From Paenibacillus sp. PL91 (lineage in GTDB: Bacteria; Bacillota; Bacilli; Paenibacillales; Paenibacillaceae), in contig NZ_JABBYG020000003.1 in assembly GCF_012935325.2 (NCBI RefSeq), positions 248,001 through 312,000 on the forward strand: a stretch of 64,000 nt of DNA, given 5' to 3'. The position numbers and the translations under genes were made by a program. Position 1 is the stretch's first letter. Each line of letters starts with the position of its first letter. The notes under the pieces were generated by a model, which made no database searches, was not told the DNA's origin, and worked only from the letters and a program-made list of their open reading frames with translations. Below are positions 34,376 to 43,060 of the stretch, in pieces.

Positions 34376-35122
34376 ATGAACATTGCAAGCGGAGTTAACA
34401 TGCTGTCGATCTCAGCGGTGATGAGGGGTGAAATGGTAACGATTTATCCTGCATTGATCTCGGATAACGATACGGCGATTCTAGTGGATACAGGATATCC
34501 AGGGCAGCTTCCGTTAGTAAAGGAGCAAATAGAGCGGGCCGGCATTTCCTTTGACAAGCTTAGAAAAATCATCATAACCCACCAAGACATCGACCATATT
34601 GGCAGTTTGCCGGCCATTTTGGAGGCGCTGCCGCAGCAGGCAGAAGTGCTCGCAACTGAAATCGAAGCGCCTTATATCCAAGGGGAAAAGCGTCTGATCA
34701 AAATTACACCCGAATCTATCGAGAGTGCGATGAAAGCTTTGCCGGCTGAAGTATCGGAAGAATGGCGAGCCTCCTTCCGCAAGACGCTGGAAAATCCGCC
34801 TAGCGCGAGCGTTGATGCTTTTCTCGCATACGGGCAGGAGCTGCCTTATTGCGGCGGAATTACCGTTATCGGTACGCCAGGACATACGCCAGGACATATC
34901 AGCCTCTATCATAAAGCTAGCAAAACGTTGATTGCTGCCGACGCGTTAGTCGTCGAAAATGATCAGCTGCTCGGGCCTATTCCGAGCTACTGTCACGATT
35001 ACGAATTGGCGCTGCAATCGCTCCGCCAATTAACCCAATATGATATTGAAACCGTTATTTGCTATCATGGCGGCTTGTACTCCGATCACGTAAATGAACG
35101 GATTGTGGAGCTGGCAAGGTAG
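34376..35122 (+). CDS. metallo-beta-lactamase-fold hydrolase
   Basis: A 248-residue protein with the MBL metal-binding motif IITHQDIDHIGSLP (about residues 62-75; HxDxDH, with Gln in the variable position), later His in GTPGHTPGHISLYH (about 162), Asp in LIAADALVV (about 180), and a final His in VICYHGGLYSDH (about 226). It resembles glyoxalase II-like and YflN-type hydrolases; the substrate is not evident. Start context is GGAGGG 6 bases before ATG. It has its own perfect sigma-A promoter, which suggests strong constitutive expression or tight control by a repressor. Confidence 0.85.
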   Translation: MNIASGVNMLSISAVMRGEMVTIYPALISDNDTAILVDTGYPGQLPLVKEQIERAGISFDKLRKIIITHQDIDHIGSLPAILEALPQQAEVLATEIEAPYIQGEKRLIKITPESIESAMKALPAEVSEEWRASFRKTLENPPSASVDAFLAYGQELPYCGGITVIGTPGHTPGHISLYHKASKTLIAADALVVENDQLLGPIPSYCHDYELALQSLRQLTQYDIETVICYHGGLYSDHVNERIVELAR

Positions 35123-35225
35123 AATGATTGACGAGCAGATGATTGGAATTAGTTAGGCAAAGCTATGTATGCCCAGTCAGAGATTTGCCTAACTACATCA
35201 GCAAAGGTTGTCCTTTGAAGCTTGA

Positions 35226-35345
35226 AGGAAAATCTCCTGCTAATTATGCAGCATTACGCTGATAAGCTCCTTTTAGATGGAAATTATCCTTCTAAATGCA
35301 AGAAATCGGCTAATTATCTAGAGTATCCGCTGAATTAGTAGGATA
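35226..35345. repeat. intergenic repeat related to the element at 50783-50962
   Basis: AGGAAAATCTCCTGCTAATT (35226-35245) matches AGGAAAAACTCCAGCTAATT at 50785 with 2 differences in 20. The following 100 bases keep the same AT-rich style, with GCTAATTAT repeated near 35239 and 35310 and GCTGATAAGCTCC / GCTGAATTAG phrases. There is no coding potential. The rest of 35123-35384 shows nothing else. Confidence 0.45.
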
Positions 35346-35384
35346 CGCGAGCGACAAAAATCGAGCGCGTCCCAAACCATTTGC

Positions 35385-35431
35385 AAAAACGCCTCCAACA
35401 CCACTTCGCGAGTAGGGTTGGAGGCGTTTTT
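35385..35431. terminator. strong bidirectional terminator
   Basis: AAAAACGCCTCCAAC and GTTGGAGGCGTTTTT are perfect 15-base arms with a 17-base loop, lying between the convergent MBL-fold and UvrA-like genes. Confidence 0.92.
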
Positions 35432-35486
35432 GGGGCTAGTGGCTTCCTGTCGGAAGATGGATCTGAAAATCGATAAATGTGACCCC

Positions 35487-38006
35487 TTATAGCCCGCCAG
35501 CTAGAGCTTTTCTTAAAAACTGCCCCGTGTAAGAGGCTGGGATCTCCGCTACCTGCTCTGGCGTTCCGGCTGCGATAAGCTCACCGCCTGCTGCGCCGCC
35601 CTCTGGGCCAATGTCTATGATATAGTCTGACTCGCGAATAAGCTCCAAGCTATGCTCGACCAAGATGACCGTATTCCCGGCATCCACCAATTTGTTCAGC
35701 AGCACGAGCAGTTGTCCAACATCGGTAGGATGCAGTCCTGTTGTTGGCTCATCCAGCAAATAAAGCGTATGCGTATTGGATTTTTTGTTCAGCTCCTTGG
35801 CGAGCTTAATGCGCTGCCCTTCTCCGCCGGACAACGTTTTGACCGACTGCCCCAGCTGCAAATAGCCAAGTCCAACCTCGCACAACAGCTCGATCATGCT
35901 CGCAATTTTCTCCTTGCTTCTAAACACGGACAAGCTCTCTTGTACCGTCATATTGAGCAAATCCGAAATCGAATAGCCTTCATAGGTTACGCGGAGCACC
36001 TCATCCTTAAACCGTTTCCCTTTGCAAGCTGTGCAGCGCACCTCAAGATCAGGAAGGAAATTCATATCCACCGTCAATACGCCAAGGCCTTGGCAGGTCT
36101 CGCAGCGGCCTCCTGGCGTATTAAAGGAAAAATGCTTCGAGGTAAGCTTGTTATTCTTCGCCTCCGGCAGCGCCGCAAACAAGTTTCGCAGCTGCGTAAA
36201 TATATCGGTGTAGGTTGCGACGTTCGAGCGCTGCATGCGGCCTAGCGGTGACTGGTCAACCATGATCAGATTCCCGACATGCTCGAAGCCTTTAATGCTG
36301 TCGCAGCCATCTATTTGCTGCTCACCCGAACCGCCCTTTGCGAGCAAATCGAATAGCAGGGTCGACTTGCCGGAGCCTGACACGCCCGTTACCGAAATAA
36401 GGCTTCCAAGCGGGAACATAACGTCTATATTTTTTAGATTTCGGGCATGCGCATTCGATATGGTGAGCTGCTTGCCGCTTCCGCCCCTTCTGCTCCGTGC
36501 CGGTGCCGGCAAGCTTTCGCTGCGCAAGTATGCACCTGTAACCGAATGCTCGCTTGCCATTAAATCCTCCAAGCTTCCTTCGCCAACCACCGTTCCTCCA
36601 AGGTAACCAGCGCCTGGGCCAATGTCGATGATATGATCCGCAGCACGCATCACTTCTACGTCATGCTCGATGACAAGAACGGTATTGCCTAAATCGCGCA
36701 GCTGCAGCAACACCCGAATCAAGCCTGATGTATCGCGTGGATGAAGGCCCGTTGTCGGCTCGTCCAAAATATATAGGACGCCGGTTAAGCCCGAGCCAAG
36801 CAGCGAAGCTAGTCTGAGCCGCTGCGACTCGCCGCCGGAGAGCGATACGGTTTGCCGCTCAAGCGAAAGGTAGCCAAGGCCCACGTCTATGATGCGCTCC
36901 AATCGAAGCGGCATATCCGCCATAACAGGCGCCAGCAAAGGAAGCCCCTCAGGAGGCATCGCTTCCCGCAGGCTTTTCGTCCAAGTGAGCACATCCTCCA
37001 GCGACCACGAGGAAACGTCCGAGATGGAAGCTCCCGCTACGATTACTGAACGGCTTTCCTTCTTGAGGCGCTTGCCATTGCAAGACGTACACCCCTGCTG
37101 CTTAAAATAATCTCCATCCTTCTCGATCCCTCCCTGCTCGCCATCCTTCTCCTTGTACCGCCTCCACAATCCGGTTACGATGCCTTCAAACTTCCCAGCC
37201 CCAACCGTCTTTGGCAGCTTGGCATTTGGAAAGTGACGAATGAACGCCTCGCTTTCTACGCCGTAATAAAGCAGATCCCGCTGAATTTCCGAGTAATCCT
37301 TCAAGGGCATGTCAGGATCAAATCCAAATCCGTAATGCTTTCCTGCAGCGACTAAAATGTTGGAAAAGTACTCCATATACGCATCGTACAAGTAAGTTAC
37401 GCAGCCCTCCCGCAAACTTAGTTCCTGTTTGAATACAGCATCTAAATTAAGCGTTGCAACATGCCCTAGACCGCCGCACGACTCGCAAGCTCCCTCTGGC
37501 TTATTGAATGAAAAATGCGACATTCCTAATTTCTCATGCTCGGCATGGCAGCTCGGGCAGTGAATCGTTTGCCTTTCCTCCTCTTCCTCTGCTGTCGTTA
37601 TGCCGCTGCCGCTCTCGTCGTCAAAGCTCGGAGGAATGCTCTCGCCGCAGGAGGAGCAGCTGCGCGTACCCAGCCGGGAATACACAAAGCGCAGATAGGT
37701 GTAAATATCCGTTACCGTACCTACTGTCGAACGCGGATTTCTGTTCGTGACATGCTGTCCGACGCTAATCGAGGGGGACAGTCCTGCTATCGATTCAACC
37801 TTTGGCTTGCTGATCGAGTCGGACACCATGCCCATCGACTCCATATATTGCCGCTGGCATTCCTTTTGCAGCGTATCCATGGCAAGCGTTGATTTCCCCG
37901 ACCCCGACGGTCCCGTCAATACAACAAGCTTATACTTCGGAATCGATAGCGAGACATTTTTCAAATTATTTTCGTTTGCGCCTTTAATAACAATGTAATC
38001 CTTCAT
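35487..38006 (-). CDS. short UvrA-like excinuclease ATPase (class II)
   Basis: An 839-residue protein with two ABC ATPase modules: Walker A LTGPSGSGKST (about residue 32) and VTGVSGSGKST (about 540), signatures SLSGGESQRLRLA and TLSGGEGQRIKLA, and Walker B ILDEPTTGLHP twice. UvrA-type zinc modules are present (CSSCGE...CPSC; CESCGG...CTSC; CETCQG...CTAC). It is about 100 residues shorter than housekeeping UvrA, matching the UvrA2/DrrC-like class found beside drug-resistance genes. A role in DNA-damage or drug tolerance is plausible, but loading of UvrB is not assured. It is divergent from the tandem MerR gene, which may control it. Confidence 0.85.
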   Translation of the reverse strand: MKDYIVIKGANENNLKNVSLSIPKYKLVVLTGPSGSGKSTLAMDTLQKECQRQYMESMGMVSDSISKPKVESIAGLSPSISVGQHVTNRNPRSTVGTVTDIYTYLRFVYSRLGTRSCSSCGESIPPSFDDESGSGITTAEEEEERQTIHCPSCHAEHEKLGMSHFSFNKPEGACESCGGLGHVATLNLDAVFKQELSLREGCVTYLYDAYMEYFSNILVAAGKHYGFGFDPDMPLKDYSEIQRDLLYYGVESEAFIRHFPNAKLPKTVGAGKFEGIVTGLWRRYKEKDGEQGGIEKDGDYFKQQGCTSCNGKRLKKESRSVIVAGASISDVSSWSLEDVLTWTKSLREAMPPEGLPLLAPVMADMPLRLERIIDVGLGYLSLERQTVSLSGGESQRLRLASLLGSGLTGVLYILDEPTTGLHPRDTSGLIRVLLQLRDLGNTVLVIEHDVEVMRAADHIIDIGPGAGYLGGTVVGEGSLEDLMASEHSVTGAYLRSESLPAPARSRRGGSGKQLTISNAHARNLKNIDVMFPLGSLISVTGVSGSGKSTLLFDLLAKGGSGEQQIDGCDSIKGFEHVGNLIMVDQSPLGRMQRSNVATYTDIFTQLRNLFAALPEAKNNKLTSKHFSFNTPGGRCETCQGLGVLTVDMNFLPDLEVRCTACKGKRFKDEVLRVTYEGYSISDLLNMTVQESLSVFRSKEKIASMIELLCEVGLGYLQLGQSVKTLSGGEGQRIKLAKELNKKSNTHTLYLLDEPTTGLHPTDVGQLLVLLNKLVDAGNTVILVEHSLELIRESDYIIDIGPEGGAAGGELIAAGTPEQVAEIPASYTGQFLRKALAGGL

Positions 38007-38159
38007 GCGTGTCCTCCTAAATTTCAGATCATGTAAAATAGTAAAAAGTTGAATCGCTGGCTGCCTGCAACCATTCCTTTCCTGATATTAATTCCAGCAT
38101 ACTACATTAATGCAAGTGGTAAGGTTGAAGCATTTTAGGTCTTAGATAAAGGACTATAT

Positions 38160-38188
38160 TTGACAAAACATTAACTCAGCAGTTTAAT
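38160..38188 (+). promoter_or_regulatory. promoter of the tandem MerR gene
   Basis: TTGACA (38160-38165), 17 bases, TTTAAT (38183-38188). The 153-base interval to the uvrA-like start also has a minus-strand TTGCAT-19-TAATAT, the long spacer expected of MerR-activated promoters, but this second one is speculative. Confidence 0.65.
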
Positions 38189-38216
38189 GTTTTTAGGAAT
38201 GCTCGGAGGTGACTTT

Positions 38217-38921
38217 ATGACGGTACGGCCCATAGATATTGCAAGAAAATTGAAGATCAGCACCACCGCTTTGCGGCATTATGAGAGCTGGAGGATTATT
38301 CCGCCGGTTGAACGGGGAGCGAACGGTTACCGGATTTATACGGAGGAGCATATCGCTTATTTCGAATGCATACGGGCGATGAATGAAGGCTTTGGCATGA
38401 TGCTTACCAAAAATGTGCTGTGGAAGGTTTTGGACGGGAGGATTAATGAAGCGTTATGGCTGATGAATGAATCCCAAGCATCGCTGCACCGCGATAAGAC
38501 GATTGCCGAGAAGACGATCCGAGCGCTGGAAACGGATGAAATCGATTTGCTGAACCCATCCGGAAAACGGAAATGGATGACCATCGGTGAAGTATCCGAA
38601 GAAACGACGATCCCTAGCTCTGCCATCCGTCACTGGGAGAAAATGGGGCTAATCACGATTCACCGCGACAAGGAAAACGGCTATCGCAGCTTCAGCCCCG
38701 CCAACCTTCGCCAAATTTTAATCATTCGCACTTTTAAGTCGGCTATTTGGTCGCTTGAGATCATTCAGCAGGTCATCAAGGAGGTAGACGACAACAATGT
38801 GGAAAATGCGATCAAGATTGCCCGGGAATCGCTACAGCTCCTTGATCAGATCAACAGAAGCCAGCTGCGCGGCGCTCATTACTTGTATATGCTTCTTCAC
38901 TTGAGGGATCAGATCCATTAA
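38217..38921 (+). CDS. transcription regulator with two MerR DNA-binding domains
   Basis: A protein of about 234 residues. The first MerR winged helix is at about 2-60 (IDIARKLKISTTALRHYESWRIIPPVE ... NGYRIYTEEHI). The second is at about 119-180 (MTIGEVSEETTIPSSAIRHWEKMGLI ... ENGYRSFSPANL). Between them is a helical linker, and a short helical tail follows. Ordinary MerR proteins have one such domain followed by a dimerisation helix and an effector domain. Here no cysteine-rich or drug-binding pocket is visible. The start ATG 38217 has GGAGGTG 5 bases upstream. It is divergent from the UvrA-like ATPase gene. A monomer that recognises a full dyad is one possible consequence. Confidence 0.85.
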   Translation: MTVRPIDIARKLKISTTALRHYESWRIIPPVERGANGYRIYTEEHIAYFECIRAMNEGFGMMLTKNVLWKVLDGRINEALWLMNESQASLHRDKTIAEKTIRALETDEIDLLNPSGKRKWMTIGEVSEETTIPSSAIRHWEKMGLITIHRDKENGYRSFSPANLRQILIIRTFKSAIWSLEIIQQVIKEVDDNNVENAIKIARESLQLLDQINRSQLRGAHYLYMLLHLRDQIH

Positions 38922-38934
38922 TTATCACGTACGT

Positions 38935-39279
38935 TTAACGCTGCTCGGGCACTCTAATGTAATCCGATACGCTGGACTCAAGTAAACCGATCAAGTCTTC
39001 ATTCATATATTCGAATTCATCCGGTATATGGAGGCAAATCACCTTTTTACCAGCCAGGGCGCTGTTAAATCTCCCCTGCAGCCTTCTCACATGCTTCTTT
39101 TCCATCGCAAAAATGAGATCAGCCCAGCCAATATGCCCTTCCGTTACTTTAATGCGAGCGTTTTCTTCCGTACCCGCAGACCTTACCTCATGCCCGTCCA
39201 CACCTTGAAAAATAGTCTCGGCCGTCAAGCTCCGCCACTTGTTTCTGCTGCAAATAAATAATAGCCGTATTGGACCCAC
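38935..39279 (-). CDS. low-molecular-weight protein-tyrosine-phosphatase-like protein
   Basis: A 114-residue protein opening LLFICSRNKWRSLTAE, the C-x5-R-S phosphatase loop at about residues 10-17 (Cys nucleophile, Arg for phosphate binding). Further on are DLIFAMEKKHVRRL and an acidic IPDEFEYM (about 86) that could supply the general acid. It is shorter than classical LMW-PTPs (about 150) and fits the compact predicted tyrosine-phosphatase group. The substrate is unknown. It is convergent with the MerR gene (13-base gap), and its start codon lies next to a gene remnant on the other strand. Confidence 0.8.
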   Translation of the reverse strand: MGPIRLLFICSRNKWRSLTAETIFQGVDGHEVRSAGTEENARIKVTEGHIGWADLIFAMEKKHVRRLQGRFNSALAGKKVICLHIPDEFEYMNEDLIGLLESSVSDYIRVPEQR

Positions 39280-39300
39280 TCTCCTATTCTGTTTCTTCTA

Positions 39301-39420
39301 ACGAGCCTGTCCATAGGCTCGATTTCATGCCGCTTCGAGCGCTTGGCATGTTCAGGCAAGGCGCCGTATCCGAGGAGCAGATCAAGGGTATCATCGCTCT
39401 GATGAATGAAGTGAAATAAG
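39301..39420 (+). pseudogene. C-terminal remnant of a lost gene
   Basis: From about 39301 a frame reads EPVHRLDFMPLRALGMF and then RQGAVSEEQIKGIIALMNEVK to a TAA at 39418-39420, followed by a terminator. The composition is that of a real helical C-terminus, but no start codon with a ribosome site lies upstream; the opposite-strand phosphatase begins at once. I take it as the tail of a deleted gene. I cannot name the family. Confidence 0.35.
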
Positions 39421-39434
39421 GTTTTTTTTGCGAG

Positions 39435-39487
39435 AAAAAAGCTGTCCCATCAGGTCTTTGCGGACCGATGGGGCAGCTTATTTTTTT
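39435..39487. terminator. bidirectional terminator
   Basis: GCTGTCCCATC (39441-39451) pairs with GATGGGGCAGC (39467-39477) with one G-T. A6 lies on the left and TTATTTTTTT on the right, so both strands get a T-run. It serves the remnant and the gene at 39491-40579. Confidence 0.88.
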
Positions 39488-39490
39488 GCG

Positions 39491-40579
39491 TCAGTCGGCG
39501 CATTCAAGCAAATTTTGGAGCTCATGATAAAGCTCAAGCTCAGATAAAATGCTCTTGCAGCGCCTAAGCATCCCCTTATCATCATAAATCCGATTCTCGT
39601 GCTGCGCGTCGCGAATAAATGCAAGCTTCGTCTCCGGGCTCGCCGCTTTAAGCATCGCTCTCATCTCCTGCTCATCGTTCCAATTGATGGACAGCGGCTG
39701 CGCTGCTGTCTGATTAGTCCGGCCTGCCAGCGGTACGATGCCGATCGAATCAAGCGTTTGGATACGAATAAGCTGCTCCCTTTGCTTACGTAGGCTTTCG
39801 ATATATTCAGCCAAATCGGGGATGATGGCCAGATTAAAAATCTCCTTCAGCCTCTGTAGTGCTGGCGTCAGCTCCTCCCCGCCCGTTTGCCCAGCTTTGC
39901 TTACATCAAATGCAGCGATGCTATTATATAAAATGCTTTTGTCCGTACATAAAATACGAAGAAAGTCCTTTATGTTGCTCGCAATCAACCAAGTTTCCGA
40001 ACCAAAATCCATCGGCGATACGACGGCTATATAGGCATTCTCGAGGTCAGTAATTGTCCCAAAATCAGTCACGAAGCAATAATGAATGCCGTCTACACCG
40101 GGACTTGCGAAAGGAATGAAGTCAGGCGGCGTGCAGGGATAACGCATATCGTACTTCTGCATACGCAGTCCGATCTCCAAATCCATCTCGCTTCCTAGCT
40201 CCTCCTCCAGCTCATAGAGGCGCTGAATCGTAGGAGGCAGCTCGTATTTCCCATACTGGCGATGGATGCGCGGCACAAGGTCGATCTCTTCTTCATGCTG
40301 GATCTGGCCAAACGATACCGTTGAGGACAGTTGCCCGGGGGCCATTTTCGCATACTCGTCGATTATATTCGGCACATGCTCCCTTGTCAGCTTAACCCCA
40401 GATGCCGTCTTATACAGCAGCATAAGGTCTTTCTCGTTCCATTCCAGCAAAACCTCCGCCGTCAGCTCGCCCTTATGCGCAAATAGACGCAGAAGTATGG
40501 CATCAAGCTGCGCACGCAAAGCATTCTTTGCGAGTCCGTACTCCTCTAAAATTAAATCGATCATTTGCTGCTTGTCCAT
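39491..40579 (-). CDS. uncharacterised protein with a possible SUKH (SMI1/KNR4-like) domain
   Basis: A 362-residue soluble protein. The N-terminal 90 residues are helical (LIEEYGLAKNALRAQ-like, tetratrico-free). Residues about 110-225 carry a pattern seen in SUKH folds: LPPTIQRLYELEEELG, PPDFIPFASPGVDGIHYCFV, AYIAVVSPMDFGSETWLIASNIKDFLRILC. The C-terminal part is helical. SUKH proteins act as immunity proteins or adaptors, but no toxin gene is adjacent. It is monocistronic with its own terminator. Confidence is high that this is a gene and low on the fold. Confidence 0.55.
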   Translation of the reverse strand: MDKQQMIDLILEEYGLAKNALRAQLDAILLRLFAHKGELTAEVLLEWNEKDLMLLYKTASGVKLTREHVPNIIDEYAKMAPGQLSSTVSFGQIQHEEEIDLVPRIHRQYGKYELPPTIQRLYELEEELGSEMDLEIGLRMQKYDMRYPCTPPDFIPFASPGVDGIHYCFVTDFGTITDLENAYIAVVSPMDFGSETWLIASNIKDFLRILCTDKSILYNSIAAFDVSKAGQTGGEELTPALQRLKEIFNLAIIPDLAEYIESLRKQREQLIRIQTLDSIGIVPLAGRTNQTAAQPLSINWNDEQEMRAMLKAASPETKLAFIRDAQHENRIYDDKGMLRRCKSILSELELYHELQNLLECAD

Positions 40580-40653
40580 GCGCCACTCCCTCTTCTTAAC
40601 TAGTATAGCTCAGTCATATAATCCCAATTATACCAAATAGAATAAAGAGATAA

Positions 40654-41772
40654 CTAGCTTTGAGTACGAGACCAGCAGTGAATATTTCCGATGATAGATT
40701 GAGAGAAAGAGTCTTTATCGCCTTTTAATCGCAGCGCTGCTTGCTGTTCATGAAGTTCTATTTCAAACAACTGCTCAATGTGATAAACGCCTCGCGGAAG
40801 CTTGCTGCCATACACCCCTTTCACGACGGCAGTTGCTGTCTTCGCTGTTATCTCAGCCTCCTTCACGCCTTGCAGCCCAAACTCGGCTACGGCAGCGGCA
40901 CCTGCTATATTCCCATAGCCAGCAACCTTTATTGCATAACGAGCCGAGCCGTAGCGAAGCTTCCCAAACGACTGAATCACCAGCTGTCTAAATGATTTGG
41001 CGGTTAATAAACGATCGAAGCGGCTCCTCTTCAGCAGAGCCATAGAACGGGTAACCATTCGGGAGTCAAAGCATAAACGCGTAGACACAGACGGCACACC
41101 GAGCGTGCGCGAGAGCGTCTGCTGGTCAGAGAAGGGAAAGCGGTAAGCAGTCCTTTTTCCTAGACCATCGCCAAAATCCGTTTTCAGACCCTCTGTAAAG
41201 CTCTTTATGTTCCTTTTGCGCCCTGCTTCGGTAATCGCATATGAAGCAGCAAGGCTATCAACCGTCCATTCGATTGCCGCTTTGCCGTGCTCATCGCCTA
41301 GCCCAAGCATAATCGCAATATCGATTTGATTCACGCCATCCAAGGACTGAAATGCCTTCAGCGCTAGCAGATTCGTAAGTCCTGGCGCAAGCCCCACGCT
41401 TAATACCGCTGTTCCGCCAATTCCCTCTGTCCTCTCATTCATCTGCTCCATCGCTTCCAAAAAAACGCCATTCGCCGATACGTCCACATAGTCTGTTCCA
41501 GCGAGAAGGCATGCCCTCGCAAACGTGGTATCCGTCTGATCGAGACACATAACGACAAGCTTCACTCGCTCTAGCTGTTTCTCGTCAAGGGGCTCCCCTA
41601 CCGTTAATCGCAAAGGCTTTATGTTAGAGCGTTTGCCGCTGCAAAATTGCTGCGCACGCTCGAAGCTCCTGCCTGCCGCATATACCTTGCCAGGATAATA
41701 AAGGGCTAGTTGCTCGCATATTTGCCCTCCCACGTGGCCGTAGCCACCTACTACAATGATGTCGGTTTTCAT
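40654..41772 (-). CDS. saccharopine-dehydrogenase-like NAD(P)-binding oxidoreductase
   Basis: A 372-residue protein. The N-terminal Rossmann motif is IIVVGGYGHVGGQICEQLA (about residues 4-22), followed by VYAAGRSFERAQQF, and the CLLAGTDYVDVSANGVFLEAM segment (about 86-106) that is characteristic of the saccharopine dehydrogenase superfamily. VLSVGLAPGLTNLLALKAF (about 123) completes the core. Substrate specificity is not evident; housekeeping lysine biosynthesis in Bacillales uses a different pathway, so this is probably an accessory oxidoreductase. It is divergent from a LuxR-type regulator gene across 142 bases and may be its target. It is monocistronic. Confidence 0.82.
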   Translation of the reverse strand: MKTDIIVVGGYGHVGGQICEQLALYYPGKVYAAGRSFERAQQFCSGKRSNIKPLRLTVGEPLDEKQLERVKLVVMCLDQTDTTFARACLLAGTDYVDVSANGVFLEAMEQMNERTEGIGGTAVLSVGLAPGLTNLLALKAFQSLDGVNQIDIAIMLGLGDEHGKAAIEWTVDSLAASYAITEAGRKRNIKSFTEGLKTDFGDGLGKRTAYRFPFSDQQTLSRTLGVPSVSTRLCFDSRMVTRSMALLKRSRFDRLLTAKSFRQLVIQSFGKLRYGSARYAIKVAGYGNIAGAAAVAEFGLQGVKEAEITAKTATAVVKGVYGSKLPRGVYHIEQLFEIELHEQQAALRLKGDKDSFSQSIIGNIHCWSRTQS

Positions 41773-41914
41773 AGCTGCAGACTCCTATTCTCAAACAATC
41801 TGTTCATCCTCCCAACCATTCGTTAAAATGAAAGAAGAATTATTTTTCATTATAGAGATGAACCCATAAACCGCTATCCCATAAATGTGGGATTTATAAT
41901 AAGGGAGTCCGCTC

Positions 41915-42994
41915 ATGCTCGAAACAAAGGAAGCCGTCAAGCGGCAATTATTGAAATTAGCTTCTGCTCCACTATCGTTGCAGGTCTATCGCGAATCCGC
42001 TATATCCCACTTAAGAGAGGCTGTGCCTTTCGCTGCAGCTTGCTTTACCTCGGTTGATCCAAATACGCTTCTCTCCACGGGAGCGTCTACCGAAGCAGCG
42101 GTTGAGGCGATCCACCACCAGCTATTTGAATATGAATATTTGCATAAGGATTTCAACAGCTATGAGCAGCTAGTCCAAGCGATTACGCCTGCTGCCACCT
42201 TAAGCGAAGAAACAGGCGGTCAGCTTGAGCGGAGCGGCCGTTACCGCGCAGTATTGCTGCCGGCAGGATTTGGCGATGAGCTGCGAGCTGCTCTGCTCTG
42301 CGAGGATGCATGCTGGGGTTTTTTAACGTTATTCCGTAAAGCAGATGAACCTCTTTTTCACATGCAGGAACGAATGTTTATCGCTTCGATTGCGCCGCTG
42401 CTCGCTAAATCTTTAAAAAAAATCAGCTTGGCGCTTCCTTTAACGGACGCAAATGGCATGATGGAGGAGCCGGGTATTCTTGTGCTGTCTGGCCAGCTTA
42501 CGATTATGGCCTCGAACCAAGCAGCACATCATTGGCTATCCGCGTTAAGGAATATGGAACAAGTCGATGACGATATTTTGCCACGGCCGATAAGAGCGGT
42601 TTGCTCTAGAGCGCTGGCGCAAGCTGGAACAGGAGCCAGGGCAAAAGAAAAATGGGCGAAGGTATGCATCCGATTGCCAGATGGCCGGTATTTATCCATA
42701 CGTGCAAGCAAGCTGGAGGATATACTCGGCACGATTCAGTTAGCGGTTGCGCTAGAGGCAGCTAAGCCGTCAGACATCCTCCCGCTTATTGCGGAGGCAT
42801 ATGGGCTGACAGCACGCGAGAAGCAAATACTCGAGCGGATTATTAGAGGGTTTTCGACGAAGGAGCTAGCTCGATCCCTTCATATTTCGGCATATACCGT
42901 TCAGGACCATCTTAAGTCGATATTTGCCAAAACAGGCTTTAGCAGCAGACGCGAGCTTATGTGGGAATTGTTCTCCAGACATAGTCTGGGGTGA
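41915..42994 (+). CDS. LuxR-family regulator with a sensory N-terminus
   Basis: A 359-residue protein. The C-terminal 65 residues are a LuxR/GerE helix-turn-helix (YGLTAREKQILERIIRGFSTKELARSLHISAYTVQDHLKSIFAKTG, about 292-337). The N-terminal part looks like two ligand-binding (GAF/PAS-like) domains: residues about 15-170 with VPFAAACFTSVDPN and LLPAGFGDELRAALLCEDACWGFLTLFR, and about 190-280 with GILVLSGQLTIMASNQAAHHWL. No receiver domain or kinase partner is seen, so a small-molecule signal is likely. It starts with GGGAG 7 bases before ATG. It is divergent from the saccharopine-dehydrogenase-like gene. Confidence 0.82.
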   Translation: MLETKEAVKRQLLKLASAPLSLQVYRESAISHLREAVPFAAACFTSVDPNTLLSTGASTEAAVEAIHHQLFEYEYLHKDFNSYEQLVQAITPAATLSEETGGQLERSGRYRAVLLPAGFGDELRAALLCEDACWGFLTLFRKADEPLFHMQERMFIASIAPLLAKSLKKISLALPLTDANGMMEEPGILVLSGQLTIMASNQAAHHWLSALRNMEQVDDDILPRPIRAVCSRALAQAGTGARAKEKWAKVCIRLPDGRYLSIRASKLEDILGTIQLAVALEAAKPSDILPLIAEAYGLTAREKQILERIIRGFSTKELARSLHISAYTVQDHLKSIFAKTGFSSRRELMWELFSRHSLG

Positions 42995-43011
42995 ATGCTT
43001 GCCGCGCATGC

Positions 43012-43043
43012 AAAAAAGAGGCGTGCAATTACGCACAGCCTCT
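43012..43043. terminator. terminator between convergent genes
   Basis: AGAGGC-GTGC and GCAC-A-GCCTCT form a 10-pair stem with a one-base bulge. A6 precedes it (T-run for the minus gene) and CCTTTTTTC follows a few bases on for the plus gene. Confidence 0.8.
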
Positions 43044-43060
43044 CATCCCTTTTTTCTCGA

